From Chitinibacter sp. FCG-7 (GTDB taxonomy: Bacteria; Pseudomonadota; Gammaproteobacteria; Burkholderiales; Chitinibacteraceae), in the NCBI RefSeq assembly GCF_040047665.1, contig NZ_CP157355.1, positions 186,001-250,000 of the forward strand: a stretch of DNA of 64,000 bases. Reading direction: 5' to 3'. The notes below the pieces were generated by a model. It was not told the DNA's origin. It saw only the letters and a program-made list of their open reading frames with translations, and did not search any database. A program made the position numbers and the translations under genes. Of the stretch, positions 25,598 to 34,844 are shown one piece after another. Numbering within the stretch: position 1 is the first letter of the stretch; each line of letters opens with the position of its first letter.

Positions 25598-26753
25598 ATG
25601 AATATTTTCTGGTTTTTGCCCACCCACGGCGATGGGCGTTATCTTGGCACTCAACACGGCGCTCGTGCCGTCAGCCATGGCTATTTGAAACAAATTGCCC
25701 AAGCGGCAGATCAGCTGGGCTTTGAAGGCGTGCTGATTCCCACTGGGCGTTCATGCGAAGACTCATGGGTGATTGCGTCATCGCTTGCGCCACTTACTGA
25801 GCGCCTCAAATTCCTGGTCGCCATTCGCCCCGGCATTATTTCGCCGACCGTTTCGGCCCGCATGGCCGCCACGCTCGATCGCATCTCCAACGGACGTCTG
25901 CTGATTAATGTGGTGACTGGCGGCGACCCAGATGAGCAACACGGCGATGGCATTTATTTGAACCACGCCGAACGCTATGAAGTAAGCGACGAATTCTTGC
26001 GCATCTGGCGTGCCGTCTTGCAAGGCGAAGCGGTCACTTTTGAAGGCAAACACCTTAAAGTTGAAAACGCCAAGGCGCTGTACCCACCCGTGCAAAAGCC
26101 CTATCCACCGCTGTGGTTTGGTGGCTCGTCCGAAGCCGCGCACGACTTGGCGAGCAGAGCAAGTGGATACTTACCTCACGTGGGGCGAGCCCCCTGCGGC
26201 GGTTGCCGAGAAAATCGCCGATGTGCGAGCCCGCGCCGCCCAACACGGGCGCACAGTCAAATTTGGTATTCGCTTGCATATTATTGTGCGGGAAACCAGC
26301 GAGGCCGCCTGGGCTGCCGCCAATGAATTAATCGCCAATGTGTCGGATGAAACCATTGCCGCGGCACAAAAAGCCTTTGCCCGCTTTGATTCGGTCGGGC
26401 AACGCCGGATGGCCGAGCTTCACCAAGGCGGACGCGATCAGCTGGAGATTTACCCTAACCTTTGGGCGGGCGTGGGTCTGGTGCGCGGCGGTTCAGGTAC
26501 AGCGCTGGTCGGTAATCCGCAAGAAATTGCTGCCCTGATGCAGCAATACGCCGACCTAGGCATCGAGACCTTTATCCTGTCGGGCTACCCGCATCTGGAA
26601 GAGGCTTATCGCGTTGCTGAATTGCTCTTCCCGGTGCTGCCGATTGAGCAGAAAAACGCCCCCGCGGCACAAAATCTGACCGGCCCATTTGGCGAAGTGA
26701 TTGCCAATGACATTGTGCCGCCTTCGAAAACCGCGACACCGCAGGAGGCATGA
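25598..26753 (+). pseudogene. ssuD: FMNH2-dependent alkanesulfonate monooxygenase SsuD, frameshifted
   Basis: With one base removed near 26151-26155 this gives about 384 residues, the normal SsuD length. It has the conserved [17 protein letters not shown] start, [50 protein letters not shown], and after the break [13 protein letters not shown] and [19 protein letters not shown]. SsuD releases sulfite from C1-C14 alkanesulfonates. As written, the frame fails after AHDLA, where TTGGCGAGCAGAG should read TTG GCG GCA GAG. The downstream ssuC start overlaps its stop. Only this indel separates it from an intact gene. Confidence 0.85.
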
Positions 26754-27586
26754 TGAGCCAGCACACGCATGCCTGGGCGCGTGCGGCAGCAAATCGATTG
26801 CTGCCGTGGCTGGCGCCCATCACCCTGATTGTCGTCTGGCAATGGGCTGCCGTGGCAGGTCTGATCGGCAGCCGGATTTTGCCGCCACCGCTCGAGGTAC
26901 TCAAAGCGGGATGGGTCTTGCTGCAATCGGGCGACTTGTGGACGCATCTGAAAATCAGCTTCTGGCGCGCCAGCGTGGGCTTTGCCATCGGCGGCGGCTT
27001 GGGGCTGTTATTGGGGCTGATCACTGGTTTATCCCGTCGTGGCGAGCTGCTACTCGACACCAGCGTGCAGATGATCCGCAATATCCCGCCGCTGGCACTG
27101 ATCCCATTGGTGATTCTGTGGTTTGGCATTGATGAAGCCGCCAAGCTGTTTCTGGTGGCGTTCGGGACGATCTTTCCGGTGTATATCAATACCTACCACG
27201 GCATTAAATCGGTAGACCGCGATCTGGTGGAAATGGCCAAAAGCTATGGTCTGAAAGGCTGGTCGCTGTTTCGCGATGTGATCTTGCCCGGCGCCTTACC
27301 TAGCATTCTGGTGGGCGTGCGCTTTGCGATTGGTTTTGCGTGGATTTTGCTGATTGTGGCCGAAACCATTTCCGCTAGCTCGGGCATCGGCTATCTGGCG
27401 ATGAATGCCCGCGAGTTTTTGCAAACCGACATCGTGGTGCTGGCCATCCTGTTGTATGCGCTATTGGGCAAGGCGTCGGACCTGTTTGCCCGCGCGCTGG
27501 AGCGCCGCTTTTACGCTGGCACCCCGCTTATCAAGTCAAAGGTGAATGATGACGCAAACCAATCTGGAAGCCACGCAAGGCGTTAG
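26750..27586 (+). CDS. ssuC: Aliphatic sulfonate ABC permease SsuC
   Basis: This 278-residue membrane protein has about six hydrophobic segments and the binding-protein-dependent permease loop [29 protein letters not shown] (EAA-type motif). It resembles SsuC/TauC, with [11 protein letters not shown] near the N-terminus. ATGATGAGC overlaps the ssuD stop codon, so translation is coupled. It would form the SsuC dimer paired with SsuB and fed by SsuA. Confidence 0.9.
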   Translation: MMSQHTHAWARAAANRLLPWLAPITLIVVWQWAAVAGLIGSRILPPPLEVLKAGWVLLQSGDLWTHLKISFWRASVGFAIGGGLGLLLGLITGLSRRGELLLDTSVQMIRNIPPLALIPLVILWFGIDEAAKLFLVAFGTIFPVYINTYHGIKSVDRDLVEMAKSYGLKGWSLFRDVILPGALPSILVGVRFAIGFAWILLIVAETISASSGIGYLAMNAREFLQTDIVVLAILLYALLGKASDLFARALERRFYAGTPLIKSKVNDDANQSGSHARR

Positions 27587-28362
27587 CCTGCAACTGAAAG
27601 GCATCGAGCGCCGCTTTGGCGAGCAAACCGTGCTACACGCGCTGGACCTGAATATTGCGCCGGGTGAATTTATTGCGATTGTCGGGCGATCTGGCTGCGG
27701 CAAATCGACGCTACTGCGACTCATTGCCCAGCTGGACGAGCCCAGCGGCGGCAAGATTATTGCCAACAACAAGCCGCTGGAGCAATCACAAGTCGAAACC
27801 CGACTGATGTTTCAGGAGGCCCGCCTGCTGCCATGGAAAACCGTACTTGCGAATGTCGGACTGGGTCTCATTGGCAATTGGGAAGATCAGGCTTTGGCCG
27901 CCTTGCAGGAAGTCGGTCTGGCCGAGCACGCACACAAATGGCCTAGCCAGCTCTCGGGTGGGCAGAAGCAACGTGTTGCATTAGCACGTGCGCTGATCCA
28001 CCAGCCCGAGTTATTGCTGCTGGATGAGCCGCTGGGCGCACTCGATGCGCTAACCCGCATCGAAATGCAGCAACTGATCGAGCGCCTGTGGCAAACACAT
28101 GGCTTCACCGTTTTGCTGGTGACGCACGATGTACAGGAAGCCGTGGCACTGGCTGATCGGGTGATATTGCTTGATCAGGGGCAGGTAGGGCTGGATCAAA
28201 CCATCGCCCTGCCCCCGCCCGCGCAGCCACGGCAATATCCATTTTGCCGCGTTGGAAGAGCTAATCCTGCACCGCGTACTCAAACAGGCCGACGGCCAGC
28301 CAGTCCTTGCCAAACCCAGCGAAATCCCGCTCGCCCCCGGCGCACTGCGCTGGGCTTTGTAA
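27546..28362 (+). pseudogene. ssuB: Aliphatic sulfonate ABC ATPase SsuB, frameshifted near C-terminus
   Basis: The first 220 or so residues form an intact ABC ATPase: Walker [10 protein letters not shown], signature [15 protein letters not shown], Walker [17 protein letters not shown] and the switch His in [13 protein letters not shown]. Near 28212-28216 an extra C in CTGCCCCCGCCC shifts the frame away from the normal tail ([17 protein letters not shown], ending ALRWAL, stop at 28360-28362). Restored length is about 271 residues. As written the protein would end in an unrelated 60-residue tail. The start overlaps ssuC by 41 bp. The same tail sequence recurs at 32498 and 33676. Confidence 0.85.
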
Positions 28363-28364
28363 GC

Positions 28365-28398
28365 CACAAGGCCGCAGATGATTGCGGCTTTGTGGTTT
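28365..28398 (+). terminator. Terminator after ssuB
   Basis: CCACAAGGCCGCA-GATGAT-TGCGGCTTTGTGG forms a long stem with one mismatch, directly after the true ssuB stop. A near-identical hairpin follows the ssuB fragment at 32700. The following stretch to 28923 holds no supported gene. Confidence 0.65.
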
Positions 28399-28698
28399 GA
28401 CATAAAGTCATCTGCGTTGCCGGCCAGAAGGGACGGCTCAAACGAATCCAGGTGCGATCTGAAATCATTGAGCGGCAAAACTCTCCTCTGACATCTGACA
28501 CTACTTACGCATATTTGAACAAATAATCTGCCAGATTAGAACATTCGATCTTGCTGGGTCGATGGTTAGAATGCAAATAGCATGCTGACACCAGCCACAG
28601 TACGCAAACGTCCAAAACAAAATGGCACAGAGGATAAGGCCTATATCCGATTACTCCTGATGCCAAGGATTTTGAGTGACTCCCACGCCTTGCTTTAT

Positions 28699-28881
28699 CA
28701 CACCAGAAGGTGTGTCTGCTCCTGCGATTGTGATACAGGCTGCTGGCAGACCATACCAACAGAATTCTTGATCTTGGCTATCAGCGATTTTCACCGTGGC
28801 AACGACGGCCACGGCGGGAAAGATTGGCGATTTCAACATGGCCAATCTTGCAGCAAATCCAGCACCAGAAGGTGCTGGATT
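28699..28881. repeat. Paired CACC-AGAA-GGTG hairpins upstream of the esterase
   Basis: Two hairpins share the same core and AGAA loop: CACACC/GGTGTG at 28699-28714 and an 11-bp stem AATCCAGCACC/GGTGCTGGATT at 28856-28881. A third stem, AGATTGGC/GCCAATCT (28821-28848), lies between. They may mark a long 5' leader of the gene at 28924 or a small repeat family. An open frame through this region lacks homology and a ribosome site and is not called. Confidence 0.4.
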
Positions 28882-28923
28882 CAAATAATAAGCGCCTTGG
28901 CGCATTTTGGATGGAGACTATCA

Positions 28924-30534
28924 ATGAAAATCATCGCCCCTTTGTTTGGCGGAATCATGCTGGCAGCGTGTGTCCCGGCTTTTGCGGCATTACCACTGCA
29001 GCCGGTATTGAGCCACGATAACTACGCACCGGAATGGAAACCGAATATGGCCTATGTGGCTGGCAATGTCGTGAGCTATCAGGGACAGCAATACCGTACC
29101 AAATGGTGGAGTCAGAATACGCCACCTCAGGCAGTAGACTGGAGTTCTTGGCAGCGCTTGGCAGCAGTACCTGACGGGGATTACACCTTGAAGTTGCAAT
29201 CGGGCCATGCCAGCCGCGTTGACTGGTACGAGAACGATGTATTGATTGCCACCCAAAATCTGACACCCGCGGCAACGCAGACTATCGAGTTGCCAGTACG
29301 CGGCCGCAGCAAAGGCAATTATGCCTATAGGGCAGTGTTAAGCAATGCCGAAGGTCAAACCAGCAGCTCGCCACTGCCGGTTAAAGTGCTAGACGAGGAA
29401 CAATACAAAATCGGGGTGCGCACTTTCAATTTTACCGATACAAACCGGCTTGATCCGCTGGCCGACACGCCACGCCAGCGCGAACTGATGGTCAAAATTT
29501 GGTATCCGGCCAGCCTGGGCAGCACACAGCCGGTATTAAACCACTGGTATCACAGCGAAAAAGCCATCACAGGCAATCCCTGGGATGATTGGCTGAAAAA
29601 TACGCCAAGCCAAAGCCGCCTCAATGCTGATTTGGCCGACAAGGAATCGCCATTTCCTGTCTTGGTATTCTCGCCCGGCTATGGTGCCAACCTTGAATCG
29701 AGCCAGTTTTTATATGAAGATCTGGCCAAGAAAGGTTATGCGGTGGTGGTCATTGGCCATACTCACCAGCACTCATTAGTCACCATGGCCAATGGCGAGG
29801 AAATCCGCATTGATTGGGACAAACGGGCCCACGATTTCGACGGTGGCATTACGCTTGATGAACTCAATGCCCTGATGGCCAGCTTGAAAGATAAGCCATT
29901 GACTGCCGATGTGAAGCAGCAGATTTATGACGCGTTTGCCAAATGCGAAGGCGATCATAAACAGCTGAAAATCTGGCAGGACGACACCCGCCTTGTGCTG
30001 GCCGAGCTGGAAAAACTCAATACTAACGCCAATAGCGTATTTGCCAACCGGCTGGATCTATCGCGGATCGGCTTGCTCGGCACATCGTATGGCGGTACCA
30101 AATCACTGCAATACCTGAGCGAGATCGACAATCCATCGATTCGTGCTGCAGCCAATATTGATGGGCAGGATTATTATCTGACGGCAACGCATCAGTTCAA
30201 TAAGCCTATCTTGTTAATGGCCACCGAAAGCTGGGTAACCAAAGATTTCGACCTGATCTACGACACCGCCAGCAGTGACGCGTATTACGTCAAGATCAAA
30301 GGCAGCCTGCATGGCGATATTACCGATAGCACCGTGCTATTAAACCACCTCAAACCGAATGTGGATTTTCTGGGGCCGATTGACGGCAACACCATGCGCA
30401 GTATCACCAATCAATCAGTGCTGGCTTTCTTTAATCAGTACGTTAAAACCCAACCCCAGCCGCCAAGCCGTAAAAATGTGCTGGAATTTTTGCACGGTTA
30501 TAGCGAGCCACAGGTGCAATTTAAACTGCAGTGA
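28924..30534 (+). CDS. Secreted PAF-acetylhydrolase-like esterase with N-terminal chitin-binding module
   Basis: This 536-residue protein has a signal peptide (IIAPLFGGIMLAACVPAFA). A CBM5/12-type chitin-binding module follows at about residues 32-78 (AYVAGNVVSYQGQQY, RTKWWSQNTPP and the final SSWQRL Trp). An Ig-like linker leads to an alpha/beta hydrolase with the nucleophile elbow LLGTSYGGTKS, an FSPGYGANLESSQ oxyanion region and His in GSLHGD, as in platelet-activating-factor acetylhydrolase-like or related esterases. It is probably exported and chitin-associated. GGAG lies 9 bp before the ATG. It is unlike the sulfur genes around it in content and Met/Cys use. Confidence 0.8.
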   Translation: MKIIAPLFGGIMLAACVPAFAALPLQPVLSHDNYAPEWKPNMAYVAGNVVSYQGQQYRTKWWSQNTPPQAVDWSSWQRLAAVPDGDYTLKLQSGHASRVDWYENDVLIATQNLTPAATQTIELPVRGRSKGNYAYRAVLSNAEGQTSSSPLPVKVLDEEQYKIGVRTFNFTDTNRLDPLADTPRQRELMVKIWYPASLGSTQPVLNHWYHSEKAITGNPWDDWLKNTPSQSRLNADLADKESPFPVLVFSPGYGANLESSQFLYEDLAKKGYAVVVIGHTHQHSLVTMANGEEIRIDWDKRAHDFDGGITLDELNALMASLKDKPLTADVKQQIYDAFAKCEGDHKQLKIWQDDTRLVLAELEKLNTNANSVFANRLDLSRIGLLGTSYGGTKSLQYLSEIDNPSIRAAANIDGQDYYLTATHQFNKPILLMATESWVTKDFDLIYDTASSDAYYVKIKGSLHGDITDSTVLLNHLKPNVDFLGPIDGNTMRSITNQSVLAFFNQYVKTQPQPPSRKNVLEFLHGYSEPQVQFKLQ

Positions 30535-30680
30535 TTATAAGTACGCTCGCTCAACAGCACTCAGGCAACAGAGTCGGCCGTTAGTTAAAAGCTGTACGCA
30601 ATAATGATCCACCTGCAGTTTGCACCGACAAGGCTGGCGATTTTTAGCCATACCAGCAATTCGTGCAGATACTGCCAAAG

Positions 30681-30707
30681 CAGCGCCCCTGCCCAGCAAG
30701 GGCGCTG
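30681..30707. terminator. Hairpin between convergent genes
   Basis: CAGCGCCC and GGGCGCTG form a perfect 8-bp GC-rich stem between the esterase (+) and the flavoprotein gene (-), which converge. There is no T-run, so it is a weak terminator call. Confidence 0.4.
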
Positions 30708-30732
30708 CCCGGATTGTAGTTACAGCGCCAGC

Positions 30733-32280
30733 TTATGCTGGCTCGATGCTTTGCTCATACTGGAAGAAATTATGCGGATCCCATTGCCGCTTGATTTGCT
30801 GCAGTTTTGGATAGTTGATGCCAAAGTAGCCGTGTTGCCAGTTTTTATACTCTGAATTGGGATAGTTCTGATAGTAAAACTCAGACCAGAGCGGCTGCAT
30901 CGCTGGAGATTCGAAATAGTCGTGCAACCAGCTAAATGCAGCAGGCTTTTCTTTCTCTTCCATCCAGAATGAATCAACAAAAATATCGAAGTACGCATTC
31001 CGGTGTACAAATGCAGTGGCCTCAGGCCGAACCGCATTGATCGCGCCACCGTAGGGCTCCATCGAAACAATGTTATAAAGATTTGGGCTGGTTTTGAAAT
31101 AGTCGACGATTTGCTGATATTCCGCCTCGCTCAGCGCCCGTTCAACATAGGCGCAGCGTTTGGTTTCCTTGATGGCATCAGGAATAACGCCTTCTACATT
31201 GTCTAGCAAGTGCTCGTTCGCTTGCGCGTATGGCACCTGCTTTTGCCAGAGCGAACCGGTCGGGAAAGATGTCGTCCCAACCGCCAACAGCGGCGCGAGC
31301 GCTTTGGCGCCTGCGGCAGCATCTTCACCTGAATAAATACCACGAATGCAGAAATAGGGATCGTTGTAAATTACCTGCTCGCCATCGGGCTGCACCACAG
31401 TGCGTTGTTTGGTCGCCAGAAAACCCAATAGCCCAAGCTTGGTGTCCTCCAGAGTTTTAGTCATCTGGTTTTGCCACAAGGTCAGTACTTTCGCTGCATC
31501 TTCAATCGGCCAGTTAATTTCGATCGGCCATACCAGAGACAACTCCTCCAGCCGGTATTTAAGCGCAACCACAATCCCGAAATTACCACCCGTGCCGCCC
31601 CGATGAGCCCAAAGTAGCTCAGGATGTTGTTCCTCGTTCGCCGTGACAATTTTTCCGTCCGCGGTGACCAACGTAACCTCAATCAGGTGATCGCAGGCAA
31701 TTCCCCAGCGCATGCTTGTATATCCATACCCGCCGCCCAAGGTGTAACCCGTCACGCCAACCGATGAGCAGCTCCCACCCGGTGTGTGCAAGCCATACGC
31801 GTTGAGCACATGATTGAATTCACCCCAGGTCACCCCGGCACCCACAGTCGCAATCTTGTGTTGTGGGTCGACAAACACGCTGTTAATCAGCGAAACATCA
31901 ATCACAATCCGCCCATTGAGCACCGAATAGCCTGCCGTACTGTGGCCGCCAGCACGCCCGCATACCTGCAAGGATTGCGCTTGTGCGAACTGGATTGAAG
32001 CGAGCACGTCGGCAACATTCGTGCAATACACCACAAAAAGCGGGTATTTATCGAATGCATTATCACTTTCCGCCCGGGCTTGCTGATAACGATCTGAAAA
32101 TGGCGTAACAACCTCGCTGGTTAACGACGCCTGGTAAGCAAGAAAGGCAGCATAATCAACATGATGTTGCTTGAAATACTCCTCCAGCGGAGGCGTGACG
32201 GATGGGTTGCGCGTCACCCGGTTCGGATTTCCACTGTTGAGTAATTTGCGCAAGGGGTGAAAGGCAACATGTTTTGGCAT
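30733..32280 (-). CDS. Berberine-bridge-type FAD-binding oxidoreductase
   Basis: This 515-residue protein has a PCMH FAD-binding domain and a C-terminal BBE domain. GRAGGHSTAGYS places the covalent His at about 113, and GGSCSSVGVTGY places the covalent Cys at about 171, so bicovalent FAD is likely. The tail YFGINYPKLQQIKRQWDPHNFF is the classic BBE ending. Members oxidise sugars, alcohols or alkaloids. No signal peptide is clear. AGGAG precedes the ATG at 32280. It stands alone; the AT-rich 217 bp upstream presumably holds its promoter. Confidence 0.85.
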   Translation of the reverse strand: MPKHVAFHPLRKLLNSGNPNRVTRNPSVTPPLEEYFKQHHVDYAAFLAYQASLTSEVVTPFSDRYQQARAESDNAFDKYPLFVVYCTNVADVLASIQFAQAQSLQVCGRAGGHSTAGYSVLNGRIVIDVSLINSVFVDPQHKIATVGAGVTWGEFNHVLNAYGLHTPGGSCSSVGVTGYTLGGGYGYTSMRWGIACDHLIEVTLVTADGKIVTANEEQHPELLWAHRGGTGGNFGIVVALKYRLEELSLVWPIEINWPIEDAAKVLTLWQNQMTKTLEDTKLGLLGFLATKQRTVVQPDGEQVIYNDPYFCIRGIYSGEDAAAGAKALAPLLAVGTTSFPTGSLWQKQVPYAQANEHLLDNVEGVIPDAIKETKRCAYVERALSEAEYQQIVDYFKTSPNLYNIVSMEPYGGAINAVRPEATAFVHRNAYFDIFVDSFWMEEKEKPAAFSWLHDYFESPAMQPLWSEFYYQNYPNSEYKNWQHGYFGINYPKLQQIKRQWDPHNFFQYEQSIEPA

Positions 32281-32497
32281 AGCTAACTCCTGGAGTATGT
32301 ATGTAATGACACGAAAGCTCACGATGACACTGCAGCTAGATGCGAGCGCAAAGCATTCTTACACGAAAACCAAGAATATATTTACCGATAACGAAAACAA
32401 TTTTCATAATCATGAAAAAAACAACATCAAATTTATATCTTTAGATTTGATGCCCTTATAAATAATTTCGAAATATGTAAACAAAAAACAAGCTAGC

Positions 32498-32735
32498 GAT
32501 GCTTGATCAAGGCCGAGTTGAACCGCCTAGACCGTCGTCCTGCCCCGCCCTGCCCTCGCAGCCATGGCAATATCCATTTTGCCGCACTGGAAGAGCTGAT
32601 TTTGCACCGCGTACTCAAGCAGGCCGATGGGCAGTCTGTGCTTGCCAAACCCAGCGAAATCCCGCTCGCCCCCGGCGCGCTGCGCTGGGCTTTGTAAGAC
32701 ACAAGGCCGCAGATGATTGCGGCCTTGTGGTTTAG
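32498..32735 (+). pseudogene. Detached ssuB 3'-end fragment with its terminator
   Basis: This stretch matches the last 200 bp of ssuB plus the following terminator (28160-28398). The fragment encodes LDQG-like residues, then [21 protein letters not shown] and ends APGALRWAL, followed by an ACAAGGCCGCA hairpin. No Walker or signature motifs are present, so it cannot make an ATPase. It retains the uninserted CCCC where ssuB has five C, which supports the frameshift reading in ssuB. It is a remnant of a second ssuB-like gene or a segmental duplication. Confidence 0.75.
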
Positions 32736-32859
32736 GAGAGCAGTTTTTACATTTCAATCAAGCCGATGCGATCACTGGCGCGGGTTAATCAATAACCATC
32801 GATTTATCGCTTTCGGCATTTTTTGTTAGCATGGGCTTATTTTTCAGTTGGTGAACACC

Positions 32860-33552
32860 ATGAGCGAACAAAAACAACCCAGCCTGTTGATCAACCTGTT
32901 GCTGAACATTCTGATCCCAACGCTGATTCTCACCAAATTAAGCACCGAGCAATGGCTGGGGCCGACTTGGGCCGTGGTCGCCGCGCTGGCTTTCCCCTTG
33001 GGTTTCGGCCTATTCGATTTAAAACAAAGCGGCAAAGTGAACTTTATCTCGATCTTAGGGGTGGTGAGCGTGCTGCTCACCGGCGGCATTAGCCTGCTGG
33101 AGCTTGACCCCAAATACCTGGCGATCAAAGAAGCTACCATCCCCACCCTCATCGGCTTGACCCTGCTGATTAGCCAGTTCACGCCCTACCCGCTGCTACA
33201 CAAGCTGCTGTATAACGAGCAGATTCTGAACATCCCAGCCATCGAGCAAGCACTCGCCACCCCGCAGCAGCAAGCTAAGCTGGGGCAACGCCTGACCATC
33301 ACCAGCTATTTTGTAGCCAGCTCCTTCTTTTTATCGGGCATTCTCAATTACCTGCTCGCGCGCTGGATTGTAGTTAGCCCTGCGGGCACCAGCGAATTTG
33401 CCGCCGAGCTGGGCAAAATGACGGCACTGAGCTACCCGGTGATCGTGATCCCCAGCATGATCGTACTGATCGCCAGCCTGTGGTACTTGCTACACAGCCT
33501 AAAAAAACTCACCGGCCTGGATACCGAGCAGTTACTGGCCAGCAAGGGTTAA
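32860..33552 (+). CDS. VC0807-like integral membrane protein
   Basis: This 230-residue protein has about six hydrophobic segments (for example NLLLNILIPTLILTKL, VVAALAFPLGFGLFDL, VSVLLTGGISLL, ITSYFVASSFFLSGILNYLL). It resembles the VC0807 family of small membrane proteins with no known role. The ATG at 32860 is used because the homologous region starts there; the ribosome site is weak. It stands between two blocks of ssuB debris, which is odd for an otherwise intact gene. Confidence 0.65.
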   Translation: MSEQKQPSLLINLLLNILIPTLILTKLSTEQWLGPTWAVVAALAFPLGFGLFDLKQSGKVNFISILGVVSVLLTGGISLLELDPKYLAIKEATIPTLIGLTLLISQFTPYPLLHKLLYNEQILNIPAIEQALATPQQQAKLGQRLTITSYFVASSFFLSGILNYLLARWIVVSPAGTSEFAAELGKMTALSYPVIVIPSMIVLIASLWYLLHSLKKLTGLDTEQLLASKG

Positions 33553-33630
33553 TCGCCTTGAGTAGCCATCCGTAGCCGTCTGCTGGCTAGCAGCAGGCAT
33601 CGAGCAATAAAGGGTATATTGCCAGAAAGC

Positions 33631-33720
33631 AACATCAGATTATGTTTGCCGGCAATACCCGGCCGGGTAATTGCCTGTGCCTGGGGCACTGCGCTGGGCG
33701 TTGTAAACAACAAGGCCGCG
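33631..33720. other. Mosaic of gene debris: patB-like and ssuB-tail fragments
   Basis: Bases 33631-33671 (CATCAGATTATGTTTGC and on) match an internal piece of the patB gene at about 35474-35517. Bases 33676-33720 match the end of ssuB (GGCACTGCGCTGGGC, stop, ACAAGGCCGC). Neither is functional. A hairpin GGGTATATTGCC/GGCAATACCC overlaps the first piece. The rest of the gap 33553-33808 shows nothing. Confidence 0.6.
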
Positions 33721-33808
33721 GGTGAGGATACCCTGATAGCAGTTTTAGTGCTCCGCTTCTAGCATTAAAGACAAGTAGAACCTTTGTCGTTCGCTAAGCA
33801 TTCAAAAT

Positions 33809-34731
33809 TCATGCGTTTTTATTACGGCACGCTTCAATGAAGAGCTCTCCAAGCTCAGTTAAAATTGTTGTTGTTTCAGTGTCAATTTCAATATCAAAAT
33901 CTACGGAGGTGTATGTTTCAGGATCACTTGCTGGAATATCAATGCTATGTGTACCTGCGCTTGCAGTATAAATAACTTTAGCCAAGCCCAATCTTATTAT
34001 ATTGGCCATTTCAAATTCTTTAATTGTATTTTCAGTTATTGACTGCGGCGCTGCAATTTTCCTTTTTAGGGTTAATTCTCTGTATTTGAAAGAGTCAAGT
34101 TCACGATTAGCTGAACTAATTTCTGATCGCACCTCCATTCTTTCATTCGAAAAATAATTCTTCCCGCCACTCTCTATATCATTTTTCTTTTTTTGTTGAG
34201 TGCTTCGATTTTACTGCGTAAATTATGCTCCATTGTCGCTCTATTCTCGATAAAATTTGAAAGTTCTTCTTCTAGAGATGAAACTCTCGCTTCTTTGTCA
34301 AGAAGCGAGGCCTCTAGCAACTCAAACTCATCTTTTGACAGCTGACTTAATATATAAGGGAATACGTGATTTTGAATGTTCTGTTGAGAGTCAACCATAT
34401 TAACAAGCAAATTAGCCCATTTGTCTTGCAATGCTTCATCATCTTCAAGCGAAGCATTTTCCAAGTATGGGCAAAGTAGCTTTGGCGTTATGGCCTTAAT
34501 GCTTATATTGTTATCTTCACATAAAATCTTAGCTTTATTTAAAATTTTGACTTGATTATTAAATCTCCAATAAGATATTTGATCTCTAACTAACAGACCA
34601 AGCTCTTCGATTGGTGGCAAAACAAGCTTATCAACAAAATTTTTGACAATATCAATACCGCATTCAACAGTTTTAGATGAAAAATCAATGCTCGTCGTTT
34701 TATTATCATTGCTCATGATGGGTGCATCCAT
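33809..34731 (-). pseudogene. Abi-alpha (DUF4393) family protein, AT-rich, frameshifted
   Basis: Restoring one A in the A-run at 34188-34194 joins two open segments into about 307 residues. The N-terminal part has DKLVLPPIEELGLLVRDQI and the central LLCPYLENASLEDDEALQDKWANLLVN of the Abi-alpha family. The C-terminal part has the usual ANIIRLGLAKV and LTELGELFIEAC ending. The family name comes from abortive-infection phage resistance, but its mechanism is unknown. Base composition is far more AT-rich than its neighbours, which suggests horizontal acquisition. Starts at 34731 or 34716 are both possible. Confidence 0.7.
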
Positions 34732-34844
34732 GTTTGTGTATACCGTGCAATATACACCCGCACATACTTCTAATGCCGGAAAGCATACAGCCAGATAGAA
34801 TCATCACATCACACTTGTTGGATATTCCCCACGTGTCAGCCGTC

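Noticed and set aside
28582..28923. N-terminal extension of the chitin-binding esterase frame
   Set aside because: The signal peptide and GGAG ribosome site belong to the ATG at 28924; the extension has no homology-like features and crosses two hairpins.
32499..32735. Short frame as a genuine small gene
   Set aside because: It is the out-of-frame reading of a detached ssuB tail and runs through a terminator hairpin.
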